Source: Bacteroidota bacterium (GTDB taxonomy: Bacteria > Bacteroidota > Ignavibacteria > Ignavibacteriales > Ignavibacteriaceae). From it: 64,000 bases of DNA. A program made the position numbers and the translations under genes. Under the pieces are notes generated by a model, which saw only the letters and a program-made list of their open reading frames with translations, did no database searches and had not been told where the DNA came from. Position 1 is the stretch's first letter; every line of letters starts with the position of its first letter. This document shows, in pieces, positions 15,718 through 24,865 of this stretch. The DNA lies in contig JAIUOE010000006.1 in the NCBI GenBank assembly GCA_020161395.1, positions 1 to 64,000 of the forward strand, written 5' to 3'.

Positions 15718-17442
15718 TTATTTGAGCAAAACCAGCTTCTTCAGTTCCGTAAATCCTTTGGAACCGTCCACGGGTACTGCGGTCAGTTTGTAAAAATATA
15801 TTCCGGAAACAAGGTTTGAAGCGTCAAACCTGACGGAGTGTCTCCCGGTTGAGTAGCTGCCATCGAGAAGGCTTTCGAGTTCCTCACCGAGGGCGTTGAA
15901 TACCTGAAGTTTCACATTGCTTTCACGAGGGAGAAGAAATGAAATGGTCGTTGACGGATTGAACGGATTCGGGTAATTTTGCTCAAGCCGGTAATCAGTT
16001 ATTGCCGTTTCAGATTCCTTCACACCGGTAGTAATTACGATGTCGTCCACTCCTCTTGGCATAAGCTGATATCCGCTGTTGAATGGAGCGGTGGTTTTGT
16101 ACTGACTGAGAACCGATGTCAGGGTAAAAATTGCATCAACAGGAGCCGGCTGACCAGCGAGGGTGGTACCGGTGGTGATCCTTATCTGAATCGAATCTGT
16201 TCCATCAGTTATGATGTAGTTTGTATTTCCTGCCCATGTGGTAACCTGAGAAACAAGGGAGAGTCCTGTAATTTTAATCAGTTTACCTTCATAGGTCTCA
16301 TCACCACCCCAGTTCTGATTCAGAATGTCAGAAATGGTGATTTCAGCCGGTTCGACTGTAAGACCTGAATCGAGTTTTTGGAATTCACTGACAGGGTTGA
16401 TTTCTGTGAGTCCGTTGTAACTAACCACCTTGCCCGTAACTTTTATATAATCACCTTTGACAATGGATGACGAAAAACCTCCAACACCTCTGCCAAAAAC
16501 TGCCAGACCGCCCGTTGAATCCTGCAGAAATGAAGGGCTGTTGAATTCATTCCCCACAGTTACAATTCCCTTGATTGTTACTACTTTCCCTGTATCAAGC
16601 GAAACCCCGTTTGCGTCATTTTGATGCAGGTGTGCAATGTTGTACTCGGGAATCGGAACTGTAATCGAGAAAAGCCCTGAAATGCTGCTCAGGGAAGCGT
16701 TTGAGGCGTCGCTGACTTTTACCACGCAGGTCTCTGAAGAAACTTCAGGGACTGTCCATGAGTATGAACCTGCAGACGCAGGGGTTGAAGAAATAATCGT
16801 GATCCATGTTGTGCCGGAGTCAGTTGAATATTCAAGTTTTACATTCGCTACATTGACAGAAGACCAGGTGATATCTGTAGTCGAGCCACTGAGGAGGTTC
16901 GCTCCCTGTAGTGGAGTCAAGAGACTGAGAGAAGCCGGAACAGGATCCGTAACAGTCACGGTGAAGTTGGGAGCGTGATTCCATTTACTTTTTACAGCAC
17001 ATCCGGTTGCATATAAAGTTTGGGTGCCGGCTGTTGCGGGGGCTGTATATTTGAAAGACCAGACAAGTTGGGTAGTGCCGGTTTGTTTTGAAGGTTGAGT
17101 AAGTTCTCCATTTAAAACTTTAAGTCGGGTGTCAACCTTGGCAAGTGTGCCATTGGAAGCAGCTATATCCATTCCTCCGCCGGTAATGTTGGAAGTGTAG
17201 GTCATTAAGACAGAGTAGCTTCCTGTTTCACCCTTGTTCAGAGTGGCGGGTCCCGAGATGGTCAAAGTAACACTGCTGCTTGGGGAGCTTGTATGGCAGG
17301 TACAACCCGGAGTTGATCCCTTTTTTGTGTAGCCGCTTTCACCACCGGGATAAGCGAGAAGAGAGACGGTTAAAAAAGCTGTAAAAAGAATAACAGAAAG
17401 GAAATTACCAAAGATTGAATCTTGCTTCAAAAATGTTTTCAT
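15718..17442 (-). CDS. Secreted multidomain protein with CTCH motif and OB-fold-like domain, T9SS sorted
   Basis: A 574-residue exported protein. After the signal peptide it has PGCTCH near residue 46, heading a beta-sandwich region resembling the choice-of-anchor V type (to about 170). An Ig-like domain follows (SLLTPLQGANLLSGSTTDITWSS), then an OB-fold-like domain of the DUF5689 type (about 270-440, VTIKGIVTVGNE onward). The C-terminus is a T9SS type A domain (QNYPNPFNPSTTISF). CTCH is one residue short of a CxxCH haem site, so haem attachment is doubtful. The gene lies 177 bp upstream, in transcription order, of the other minus-strand T9SS gene. Confidence 0.7.
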   Translation of the reverse strand: MKTFLKQDSIFGNFLSVILFTAFLTVSLLAYPGGESGYTKKGSTPGCTCHTSSPSSSVTLTISGPATLNKGETGSYSVLMTYTSNITGGGMDIAASNGTLAKVDTRLKVLNGELTQPSKQTGTTQLVWSFKYTAPATAGTQTLYATGCAVKSKWNHAPNFTVTVTDPVPASLSLLTPLQGANLLSGSTTDITWSSVNVANVKLEYSTDSGTTWITIISSTPASAGSYSWTVPEVSSETCVVKVSDASNASLSSISGLFSITVPIPEYNIAHLHQNDANGVSLDTGKVVTIKGIVTVGNEFNSPSFLQDSTGGLAVFGRGVGGFSSSIVKGDYIKVTGKVVSYNGLTEINPVSEFQKLDSGLTVEPAEITISDILNQNWGGDETYEGKLIKITGLSLVSQVTTWAGNTNYIITDGTDSIQIRITTGTTLAGQPAPVDAIFTLTSVLSQYKTTAPFNSGYQLMPRGVDDIVITTGVKESETAITDYRLEQNYPNPFNPSTTISFLLPRESNVKLQVFNALGEELESLLDGSYSTGRHSVRFDASNLVSGIYFYKLTAVPVDGSKGFTELKKLVLLK

Positions 17443-17623
17443 AGCTTGAATCTATATTCCGGTTCTAATAATAAAAAAAAAGATCAATACAAGCAAAATA
17501 AGAATTGAAAATTCATTATTAATAAAAAAATGAAAACTGTTGAATCAAATTGATTAATTTTGTTCCGTTGTGTTTCATTTTTTGAAATTAAGAATTTTTT
17601 TATCCTGAAGAAAATCGTAATAA

Positions 17624-18469
17624 ATGACTACTGCAGTAATTGGAATTGGACTTATAGGCGGATCGCTTGCCCTTGATTTAAAGAGGAGCGGATTCAGCAG
17701 GCATATCATTGGAGTGGAAAGAGACAGGAATCATGCATATGAGGCGATGGAACTGGGACTCGTAGATGAGATAATGTCACTTGAAGAAGCCGTTTTAAAA
17801 TCATCACTCATCATTATTGCTGTTCCGGTGGATGCCTCAATTGCGGTGCTTGAGCAAGTAATGAAATCCGTTACACATCAAGTGGTAACCGATGTCGGGT
17901 CAACAAAGGAGCTGATTGTTAAATCGCTGGTGGCTCTCCCGAACAGGGGGCGATTCGTAGCCGCACATCCCATTTGGGGTACTGAAAAAAGCGGACCTTC
18001 AGCAGCACAGCCGGGTGGTTTTAACGGGCGGATAACCGTAATCTGTGACAGGGAAAAATGTGACAAAGATGCACTTCAAACAGTTGAAGCAATGTATGAT
18101 GCGCTCGGGATGAAAAAAATCTACATGGATGCAACGAGTCACGATGTTCATGCCGCATATGTCAGTCATATCTCACACATCACTTCCTTTGCACTTGCAC
18201 TCTCGGTGCTTGAGAAGGAAAAAGAGGTGGATACCATTTTTCAGCTTGCCGGCGCAGGTTTTGAAAGCACGGTCAGACTGGCGAAAAGTTCCCCGGACAC
18301 ATGGGTTCCTATCTTTGCACAAAACCGGGACAATCTGCTTGAAGTTTTAACAGAACAGATCGACCAGTTGAGTCTGATGAAGAATCTTCTCGAAAAAAAG
18401 GACTACAGGAAGTTTTACAAACTTATCGAGAAGGCAAATGAGATCAGAAAAGTACTTAATCGTGAATAA
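17624..18469 (+). CDS. tyrA: Prephenate dehydrogenase
   Basis: A 281-residue cytoplasmic enzyme that oxidatively decarboxylates prephenate to 4-hydroxyphenylpyruvate, the committed step to tyrosine. The N-terminal NAD-binding motif GIGLIGGSLALDLK is followed by IIIAVPVDA. The conserved HPIWGTEKSGP segment near residue 108 and the helical dimerisation domain (SHISHITSFALAL, AGAGFESTVRLA) complete the family pattern. No ACT domain is present, so tyrosine feedback through ACT is not expected. It is 94 bp ahead of a histidine kinase gene and 2.5 kb ahead of the DAHP synthase gene. Confidence 0.88.
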   Translation: MTTAVIGIGLIGGSLALDLKRSGFSRHIIGVERDRNHAYEAMELGLVDEIMSLEEAVLKSSLIIIAVPVDASIAVLEQVMKSVTHQVVTDVGSTKELIVKSLVALPNRGRFVAAHPIWGTEKSGPSAAQPGGFNGRITVICDREKCDKDALQTVEAMYDALGMKKIYMDATSHDVHAAYVSHISHITSFALALSVLEKEKEVDTIFQLAGAGFESTVRLAKSSPDTWVPIFAQNRDNLLEVLTEQIDQLSLMKNLLEKKDYRKFYKLIEKANEIRKVLNRE

Positions 18470-18562
18470 AAAGACTTTGCATGAATATAATTGACTCCAA
18501 CTATTGATTTTGATGTAAATTTTATGGATATTTGGCTCTGATTAATCTGATTTGAGTACTTT

Positions 18563-20695
18563 ATGCTTTTTCTGTTCCGCATCCTCTCTATTTTGATTTT
18601 ACTTGTAACCGTCACCTCTGCCCAGGTTTCTGAAGAGCTTGAGAAAGCTTATGCCACAAAAGAAAATGACACTGTCTGGGTTAACAAAATACTCCTGCTC
18701 ACCGCTGATGAACTTTCTAAAAATCTGAAAGGGACAATCGGCTACATTTCCACGACAAGAGAAATCGCAAAAAAACTTAAACATCAAAAAGGTGTTTTTG
18801 AAGCGACCATCCAAATATCTGAATACTACCGGTACACACGGCAACTCGACTCCGCAGACCGGTTCATAAAAGAATTAATTGAGCTTGGAGACAGACTTGG
18901 TGAACCGGCATTAAGATGTCGTGCAATGATTGCAAAAGGGCTTCTTCTCTCCGCAAAAGGGAGAAGTAAAGATGCGATCGATGTTTACAACGAGGCTGTT
19001 TCCATAATCGACACGAGTAAACATCAAAAACTGTATGCAGCTCTCCTCACTAACAGAGCAAACGACAGAAGCAAAGTGGATCAGAGTGAGGGGGCAGTCC
19101 ATGACTATATAGAAGCCGCTACCATTTTCGAGAAGACCGGTGAGCTGGCGTCGCTGGCAATAACTCTAAATAATATTGCACTCGAACTGGGAAGACTTGG
19201 CAGATACCGCGATGCTGTAGACTATTACGACAGGGCTATCGAAATTAATGAAAAGATCCAAAACTATCATGATCTTGCTCTGTGCTACTCGAACGCAGCC
19301 AGTTCTCTCAGAAGTCTTGGTTTACTCGACACCGCTCTTGTGTACTGCAAAAAGGCGATAGAGATTGCTTTGAAACGGGGATTTAATTTTACCCTGGCAC
19401 AAAGTTATATGAACGCAGGAAGTATTTATGAGTCGAAAAAAGATCCGGCAAATGCTGAGCTGTGGTTTAAAAAATCGATCGAAATATGTTACAGTGAGGG
19501 GATAATCTACGGCTTGATGGTCAACATGTCAGCACTCGGAGGTCTTTATGATAAATCCGGTCAGACCATGAAGGCTATTGCACATTACGACAGTGCCTTG
19601 AAATATGCGGAAAAGCTGGAGAGCAGATCAGACATCAACGACATCCATGGAAAACTTGCGGTGGTTCTGGCAAAAGCAGGAGATTACAAGCAGGCTTACA
19701 AATATCTCAGACTGTTCCATGATTACTCCGACAGTGTCAAGGGTGGTGAGACTGCCGCAAAGATAGTTGAGCTGGACAAGAAGTATCAAACAGAGAAACA
19801 GGCTGCCGAAATTGCACGGTTGGAACAGCTTTCTTCAAATCAATTGCTGATTATTATAAGTCTCATTGCTGTTGCAGCAGCATCCATTTCCATCATCTTT
19901 TTCTTCAGGTACAAGAGAAAAAAAGCGGAAGAGGCGGAAATAAAAGCAGCAAGGCATGCCAAAGAGATTGAAAAATTCTCGGAAGAGCTCAAAGAATTAA
20001 ATGCAACCAAAGATAAATTGTTTTCATTGATCTCGCATGACATAAGGGGTCCTTTCACACCCATTCTTCTTTATTCCGAGGAACTTGCAGCAAATGTTGA
20101 CAATCTAAGCAGGGATGAAATTGCTCAGATGTCGTCGGATATCAACAGTGCCGCAGCAACCAATTACTTTCTGATTAGCAATTTACTCGACTGGGCGAGA
20201 ACACAGACCGGCAGGATTCAGTTTAATCCTGAGAATCTCCACCTTGCGGAATTGATAGCAGATGTCAGGCGAAATCTTAGCTTTGCATTCAGAAGCAAGA
20301 ATATCAATCTGGAAGTGGAAATACCTCATGATACAGTAATCATGGGTGACCGGACAATGGTAAACTCGATATTTCAGAATATTATCCAGAATGCAATTAA
20401 ATTTTCCGGGGACGGGAGTGAAATAAGGGTGAGGGGACATCTTGAGGGAAACATGATTCGAATCTCGATCTCCGATAATGGAACCGGTATGTCCAAGGAG
20501 ACTGCCGGGAGTCTGTTCGGAACCGCCGGTGTGACACCCGGCAGAGGAACAAAAAATGAAGGCGGAACAGGACTTGGAATGAGCATCAGTGCCGATTTTG
20601 TTGAGAGACACTCAGGGTCAATAAGTGTTGAAAGCACAGTTGGAAAAGGGACCACAGTAACCTTTACGCTTCCTGTTGCGGAAACCGCTGTCTGA
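18563..20695 (+). CDS. TPR-repeat sensor histidine kinase
   Basis: A 710-residue protein. A signal peptide or first helix (1-21) is followed by a periplasmic array of about nine TPR-like repeats (about 40-400). A membrane helix (about 428-448), a coiled coil, and a kinase core follow. Its H box is SHDIRGP (His492), the N box is NIIQNAIKFS near 608, then DNGTGM and GGTGLGM. There is no receiver domain and no response regulator beside it, so its partner is elsewhere. TPR-HK proteins of this shape are common in Bacteroidota. A link to aromatic metabolism is suggested only by position between tyrA and the DAHP synthase gene. Confidence 0.85.
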   Translation: MLFLFRILSILILLVTVTSAQVSEELEKAYATKENDTVWVNKILLLTADELSKNLKGTIGYISTTREIAKKLKHQKGVFEATIQISEYYRYTRQLDSADRFIKELIELGDRLGEPALRCRAMIAKGLLLSAKGRSKDAIDVYNEAVSIIDTSKHQKLYAALLTNRANDRSKVDQSEGAVHDYIEAATIFEKTGELASLAITLNNIALELGRLGRYRDAVDYYDRAIEINEKIQNYHDLALCYSNAASSLRSLGLLDTALVYCKKAIEIALKRGFNFTLAQSYMNAGSIYESKKDPANAELWFKKSIEICYSEGIIYGLMVNMSALGGLYDKSGQTMKAIAHYDSALKYAEKLESRSDINDIHGKLAVVLAKAGDYKQAYKYLRLFHDYSDSVKGGETAAKIVELDKKYQTEKQAAEIARLEQLSSNQLLIIISLIAVAAASISIIFFFRYKRKKAEEAEIKAARHAKEIEKFSEELKELNATKDKLFSLISHDIRGPFTPILLYSEELAANVDNLSRDEIAQMSSDINSAAATNYFLISNLLDWARTQTGRIQFNPENLHLAELIADVRRNLSFAFRSKNINLEVEIPHDTVIMGDRTMVNSIFQNIIQNAIKFSGDGSEIRVRGHLEGNMIRISISDNGTGMSKETAGSLFGTAGVTPGRGTKNEGGTGLGMSISADFVERHSGSISVESTVGKGTTVTFTLPVAETAV

Positions 20696-20777
20696 TGTAC
20701 AACGCCTTTGGAAAAGGGGTAAAAAAGAGTTGGACAAAAAAAGAGGGCAATATTTTTTTACCGCCACAAAAAAATCT

Positions 20778-20809
20778 CTTGCATCTGAATTTGAGATAAT
20801 ATATATTTG
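20778..20809 (+). promoter_or_regulatory. Promoter candidate for the DAHP synthase leader
   Basis: CTTG (20778-20781), 20 bases, then TATATTTG (20802-20809) fit the Bacteroidota TTTG / TAnnTTTG pattern. The box ends three bases before the leader ATG, so transcription from it would give a nearly leaderless mRNA. Alternatively the real promoter is farther upstream. Confidence 0.45.
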
Positions 20810-20812
20810 TCC

Positions 20813-20893
20813 ATGATAAATCTGAAAAAAGCCACAAATACCTCCTTTTACTTTTACTGGTTTTACTTTACCGGTCGCGGGTGGCTTTTGTAA
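20813..20893 (+). CDS. Aromatic leader peptide of DAHP synthase attenuator
   Basis: A 26-codon ORF. After a lysine- and threonine-containing start it has eight consecutive aromatic codons (F Y F Y W F Y F, codons 12-19), and a further Trp at codon 24 before TAA. Such a run is very unlikely by chance and is what is expected of a leader peptide that senses Phe, Tyr and Trp together, the three end products of the DAHP synthase pathway. No Shine-Dalgarno is visible; initiation may be leaderless. The stop codon overlaps the end of RNA segment 2 of the attenuator. Confidence 0.8.
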   Translation: MINLKKATNTSFYFYWFYFTGRGWLL

Positions 20894-20957
20894 AATTTGA
20901 ATGTTATCATAAGAAATTTATAAATCACCCGGACTAAACAGCCGGGTTTTTTCGTTT
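20827..20957 (+). promoter_or_regulatory. Transcription attenuator of the DAHP synthase gene
   Basis: Four segments can be paired by eye. Segment 1 AAAAGCCAC (20827-20835) pairs with segment 2 GTGGCTTTT (20881-20889). Within segment 2, CGGGTG (20878-20883) pairs instead with segment 3 CACCCG (20926-20931). Segment 3 CCCGG (20928-20932) pairs with segment 4 CCGGG (20942-20946), which is followed by T residues. A ribosome stalled on the aromatic codons (20846-20869) would mask segment 1 and free the 2:3 antiterminator. A ribosome reaching the stop would mask segment 2 and allow the 3:4 terminator. This is the classical trp/phe-type arrangement. Confidence 0.8.
20928..20957 (+). terminator. Intrinsic terminator within the leader
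   Basis: CCCGG-a-CT-AAAC-AG-CCGGG gives a 7-bp stem with one bulged A and a four-base loop, followed by TTTTTTCGTTTTT. It lies 29 bp before the DAHP synthase start and so would stop transcription before the gene. Confidence 0.85.
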
Positions 20958-20985
20958 TTAAACCATTAACAGATGCAGAAATAAG

Positions 20986-22050
20986 ATGGAAACATTGTTG
21001 AAAAAGAGGCCCCTTATAATTTCGGGTCCATGCAGTGCTGAAACAGAGGAGCAGGTTTTGGAGACTGCCACACAACTTGCAAAGCTTGGTGTTGTGGATG
21101 TAATGCGTGCCGGAATCTGGAAACCGAGAACGAGACCGGGTACATTTGAGGGTGTTGGAACCAAAGGGCTGCCCTGGCTTCAGCAGGCGAAAAAGATAAC
21201 CGGCTTCCCCCTTGCGGTCGAGGTTGCAACCACAAAGCAGGTTGAGGACGCACTTCATTTCGATGTTGATATTCTTTGGATTGGTGCCCGGTCTGTCGTC
21301 AATCCGATGAGTGTTCAGGAGATAGCGAATGCCTTGAGAGGCACCAATGTCCCTGTGTTTATAAAAAATCCGATGAACCCCGATATCGAGTTGTGGAGCG
21401 GTGCAGTGGAGAGAATCGGTAATGCAGGTGTTACAAATATCGGACTGATACACCGGGGATTCAGCACCTACGGAAATCTTGAATACAGAAATGCCCCCAT
21501 CTGGCATCTGGCAATCGAGATGAAAAGAAGATACAGCGATCTGATGATGATCTGCGATCCTGCTCATATCTGTGGCAGAAGAGACATACTTAAAGATGTG
21601 TCGCAAAAAGCAATTGATCTCGACTTTGACGGTTTGATGATAGAAAGCCACCGCGATCCTGATAAAGCGTGGAGCGATGCGAAGCAACAGGTGACACCCG
21701 CTGATCTGAAAATACTGCTCGATCAACTGGTCTGGAGGGATTCAACCAGCGAAAATATTTCACAGGATTCCCCGCTTGAAGAGTACAGAGAGGTAATCGA
21801 TCAGATAGATGATGAACTGATGCAGTTGCTCGCTAAAAGAATGAACCTTGCTGCAAAGATTGGTGAATACAAGAAGGAAAAGAAGATTACCATACTTCAG
21901 ACCAACAGATGGAATGAAATTCTTGAGAAGGGGATCAATCTGGGTGTGAAACTTGGTTTAAGCAACGAATTTGTCGCCGGTTTCCTCGAGGTGGTTCACA
22001 TGGAAAGCATCAATCATCAGAACAGGATTATGAATTCCCAAGCCGGTTGA
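20986..22050 (+). CDS. Bifunctional DAHP synthase / chorismate mutase
   Basis: A 354-residue enzyme. Residues 1-255 are a type I beta DAHP synthase (GPCSAE, KPRTRPGTFEG, WIGARSVVNP, FIKNPMNP, IHRGFSTYGN, CDPAHICG, IESHRDPD), condensing PEP with erythrose 4-phosphate. Residues about 262-350 are an AroQ-type chorismate mutase helix bundle (REVIDQIDDELMQLLAKRM). This fusion order is typical of Bacteroidota, where the mutase domain also mediates prephenate feedback. The gene is preceded by the aromatic leader and terminator, and its stop overlaps the convergent kinase gene by 23 bp. It appears monocistronic. Confidence 0.92.
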   Translation: METLLKKRPLIISGPCSAETEEQVLETATQLAKLGVVDVMRAGIWKPRTRPGTFEGVGTKGLPWLQQAKKITGFPLAVEVATTKQVEDALHFDVDILWIGARSVVNPMSVQEIANALRGTNVPVFIKNPMNPDIELWSGAVERIGNAGVTNIGLIHRGFSTYGNLEYRNAPIWHLAIEMKRRYSDLMMICDPAHICGRRDILKDVSQKAIDLDFDGLMIESHRDPDKAWSDAKQQVTPADLKILLDQLVWRDSTSENISQDSPLEEYREVIDQIDDELMQLLAKRMNLAAKIGEYKKEKKITILQTNRWNEILEKGINLGVKLGLSNEFVAGFLEVVHMESINHQNRIMNSQAG

Positions 22051-23545
22051 CACCACCTGCGCAGTCATACAGAATCAGTTCCCTGTCAGAAAGAGTGATT
22101 CCGTTGTTTTCGAGGGGGAGGGAGATCGTAAAGATCGACCCTTTTCCCGGAGTGCTGTTTACTGATATTGTACCCCCCATTTTCTCTATGTGACTTTTAG
22201 CTATGGTAAGCCCGAGTCCGGTCCCTTCGAAATGGCGTCCCATCTCTTCACTTGCCTGTCGGAACGCCTGGAATATTATCTCAAACTCGTTGTTATCGAT
22301 CCCGATACCTGTGTCTGTTACTGAGATCAGGATATTCTTTTTATCACCCCTGGTCTGATGCCAAAGATTTACCGTTATTCCACCGTGAAAAGTGAATTTG
22401 ATGGCGTTCGAGATAAGATTTTCGAGCGCCTGAACAAACATGCTCTTGTCGAGAATGCACCGGCACCCGGAGATGTGGCTCCCGAATCTGAGATAAAGAT
22501 TCGAATTGTCGATCTGATAATCGAAAGTTTTGCAAACCTCGATCACTGTGTCGATGAGTTCAAACTCTTTTGCAACAGGATTCGATCTTCCGGCTTCGAT
22601 TCTGCTGAAGTCCATAATCTTTTTTAATGTATCGAGCAGCCTTGTGGAACTTGCAAATATCCTGTTTCCGATACTCCTTATTTCGGGATCATTTTTATAT
22701 TCACCGAGTATCTCGGCAAATCCAATGACACCTATCATCGGAGTTCGCAACTCGTGACTCATGTTCAGCAGAAAGCTCGATTTTAGTGCACTCATTTCTT
22801 CAGCTTCTTTTTTGGCTTTAATGAGGAGTTGTTCGTTGGCTTTCCTTTCAGTGATATCGGCAATGAGGGTAAGAATGCCGGTTTTCCCTCCCGGAAGAGG
22901 CACCCTTGTTTCGGTCAGTTGAACATTAAACCGGGTGCCGTCTCTTCTCGAGGCGAAAGATTCCTGACGGAGAATTTCCCCTGAGAGGATCTTCTTGAGG
23001 TTTAGATCGATGAGAGACTTGTCTGCGTGAGAGGCTATTACCGAGATGTTGTTACCGGTCAGTTCTTCCAGTGAGAATCCTGTCAGCTCAACAGCTTTTG
23101 GATTTGCATCAATGATATTCCCTCTTTCATCCTGCAGAATTATTCCTTCAGGTGACAATTCGAACAGGGAGTGGTAGCGTTCCTCGTTCATTCTAAGAGT
23201 TGTGATGTCGTTAAAGATTATATTGATATAGTCGTGCCCCTCCATAAGGATATGAGTACCTGACACATCAACATAGATAATACTGCCATCCATTCTGACG
23301 AGACACAGATCCCTCAACTCGAATACATCGAGTCTCCCCGGGGTGCTTAGACTTTCAAGTGACTGATTGAGGCTGGATGGATGTACTATATCGAGTATGT
23401 CGTGACCGAGCAGTTCTTCCTTTGCAGATGCTCCGATCATTTTCAGGAAGGCGGAATTTACAAATACAAACTTTCGAGTATCATGCACGATTGTGGGTGC
23501 AGGATAAATTTCGAGCATACTAAAAAACTGCTTCTCATTGTCCAT
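22028..23545 (-). CDS. PAS-PAS sensor histidine kinase
   Basis: A 505-residue soluble kinase without membrane segments. PAS domain 1 is at about 5-118 and PAS domain 2 at about 122-237 (ending LIADITERK). A short coiled coil follows, then the HisKA domain with MSHELRTP (His264), and the ATPase domain with NLISNAIKF, DTGIGID and GTGLGL. The start is the ATG at 23545; an upstream in-frame ATG at 23578 adds basic residues unlike the family. There is no receiver domain. Its sequence is close to the kinase at 26.2 kb, suggesting paralogues. Signal and partner are unknown. Confidence 0.85.
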   Translation of the reverse strand: MDNEKQFFSMLEIYPAPTIVHDTRKFVFVNSAFLKMIGASAKEELLGHDILDIVHPSSLNQSLESLSTPGRLDVFELRDLCLVRMDGSIIYVDVSGTHILMEGHDYINIIFNDITTLRMNEERYHSLFELSPEGIILQDERGNIIDANPKAVELTGFSLEELTGNNISVIASHADKSLIDLNLKKILSGEILRQESFASRRDGTRFNVQLTETRVPLPGGKTGILTLIADITERKANEQLLIKAKKEAEEMSALKSSFLLNMSHELRTPMIGVIGFAEILGEYKNDPEIRSIGNRIFASSTRLLDTLKKIMDFSRIEAGRSNPVAKEFELIDTVIEVCKTFDYQIDNSNLYLRFGSHISGCRCILDKSMFVQALENLISNAIKFTFHGGITVNLWHQTRGDKKNILISVTDTGIGIDNNEFEIIFQAFRQASEEMGRHFEGTGLGLTIAKSHIEKMGGTISVNSTPGKGSIFTISLPLENNGITLSDRELILYDCAGGVNRLGNS

Positions 23546-23645
23546 GTTTTTCCGCCGGAATAAAATTGTAATCTCCAAATTAATATAGTAAAAAATCCAT
23601 TTTTCATGAATAAATTAAGTTCAAAAGAAAAAAAATTGTGATCTA

Positions 23646-24848
23646 ATGCATAACTGTTTTCGAACTTCTCTGTTTTTGTTAATACTCATTGTTTCAATCC
23701 ATGCCCAAATGCCGGACAGGTATGTTATTCTGGTAATAGTTGACGGTGCAAGGTACAGCGAAACCCTTGGCGACACATCCGGAAGATTCGCTCCAAATCT
23801 TAAGAGACTGGCAACAGAGGGGGTGGTTATAGATTCATTCTTCAACAATGGCTGGACGGTAACAAACAGGGGAGTACCAGCAATCTGGTCGGGTTCATGG
23901 TCAACTCCGCTCGATACTTTTTATAACGGTTTTCAAACTCAATATGCCACCGTGCCCACTCTTTGGGAATATTTCAGAAAAGCCCATCAGCAGGATTCCA
24001 CGGAGGCAATGTATATAATGAAATATCTTTCTTCTCCCTGGCTGCAGAGTTTTCGTCCCGATTATGGACCTGCCTACTGGCCCTGGTATATCCTTCAGGG
24101 GAGCAACGATGTCTCCGTGTGGCAAAAGGCAAAAAACATGCTCCAGACATGGCGTCCGCGACTTTCGGTTCTCTATTTTTCTGATGTCGATCATTACGGA
24201 CATTTGGGTGTTTGGAATGATTATACGCGTGCCGTTACCATTGCCGACAGTCTGATCAATCAACTTTGGGAGTTTGTAAAAAATGATCCGGTTTTAAAGG
24301 ATAAAACCACGATTCTCGTGACAAATGACCACGGACGGCATTCCGACGGGGTTTCTACAGGGTTCACGGGACATGGCGACGGCTGTGCAGGGTGCAGAAG
24401 AATTATGCTTTTCGGAATTGGCGCCAATGTAAAGAAGGGCGTTCATACAAATACCAAACGATACATCCCTGATATTGTACCAACCATAGGGGCTATTCTG
24501 AATTTCCCGACTCCCGTCGTCTCGGGTGTTTCGATGAGTGAGATTCTGGATATTCAAACTGATGTGCCGGATGAGACAATTCCGCACACTTTTGCACTTG
24601 AACAGAATTTCCCTAATCCTTTCAACCCATACACAAACATAAATTTTTCTCTGCCTTCAGAGACGAAAGTTAAACTCGAAATTTACAATGCCATCGGCGA
24701 AAAGGTTTTGGATTTAATTGATGGTGACATGGCAGCAGGGAGACATCAAATCTATTTTGATGCCACCGGTCTTCCAAGCGGGCTTTATCTCTACAGACTG
24801 GTTTCCGGCAACCGGGTGGAATCCCGCAAGATGATGTTGCTGAAGTAA
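23646..24848 (+). CDS. Secreted phosphodiesterase/phosphatase-like protein, T9SS sorted
   Basis: A 400-residue exported protein with a signal peptide to about residue 20. An alkaline-phosphatase-superfamily domain (about 25-300) shows the metal-site motifs VDGARYSETL, WTVTNRGVPAIWSG (likely Thr nucleophile), DVDHYGHLG, TNDHGRHSDG and GHGDG. This pattern fits type I phosphodiesterases, nucleotide pyrophosphatases or sulfatase-like hydrolases; the substrate cannot be told. The protein ends in a T9SS type A domain (EQNFPNPFNPYTNINF, ending MMLLK). It lies back to back with the kinase gene and converges on the next T9SS gene. Confidence 0.75.
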   Translation: MHNCFRTSLFLLILIVSIHAQMPDRYVILVIVDGARYSETLGDTSGRFAPNLKRLATEGVVIDSFFNNGWTVTNRGVPAIWSGSWSTPLDTFYNGFQTQYATVPTLWEYFRKAHQQDSTEAMYIMKYLSSPWLQSFRPDYGPAYWPWYILQGSNDVSVWQKAKNMLQTWRPRLSVLYFSDVDHYGHLGVWNDYTRAVTIADSLINQLWEFVKNDPVLKDKTTILVTNDHGRHSDGVSTGFTGHGDGCAGCRRIMLFGIGANVKKGVHTNTKRYIPDIVPTIGAILNFPTPVVSGVSMSEILDIQTDVPDETIPHTFALEQNFPNPFNPYTNINFSLPSETKVKLEIYNAIGEKVLDLIDGDMAAGRHQIYFDATGLPSGLYLYRLVSGNRVESRKMMLLK

Positions 24849-24865
24849 ACGGGAGTCTCCTCCCG

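Noticed and set aside
20863-21726. 287-codon open frame on the minus strand
   Set aside because: It is antisense to the DAHP synthase domain, whose motifs are unmistakable.
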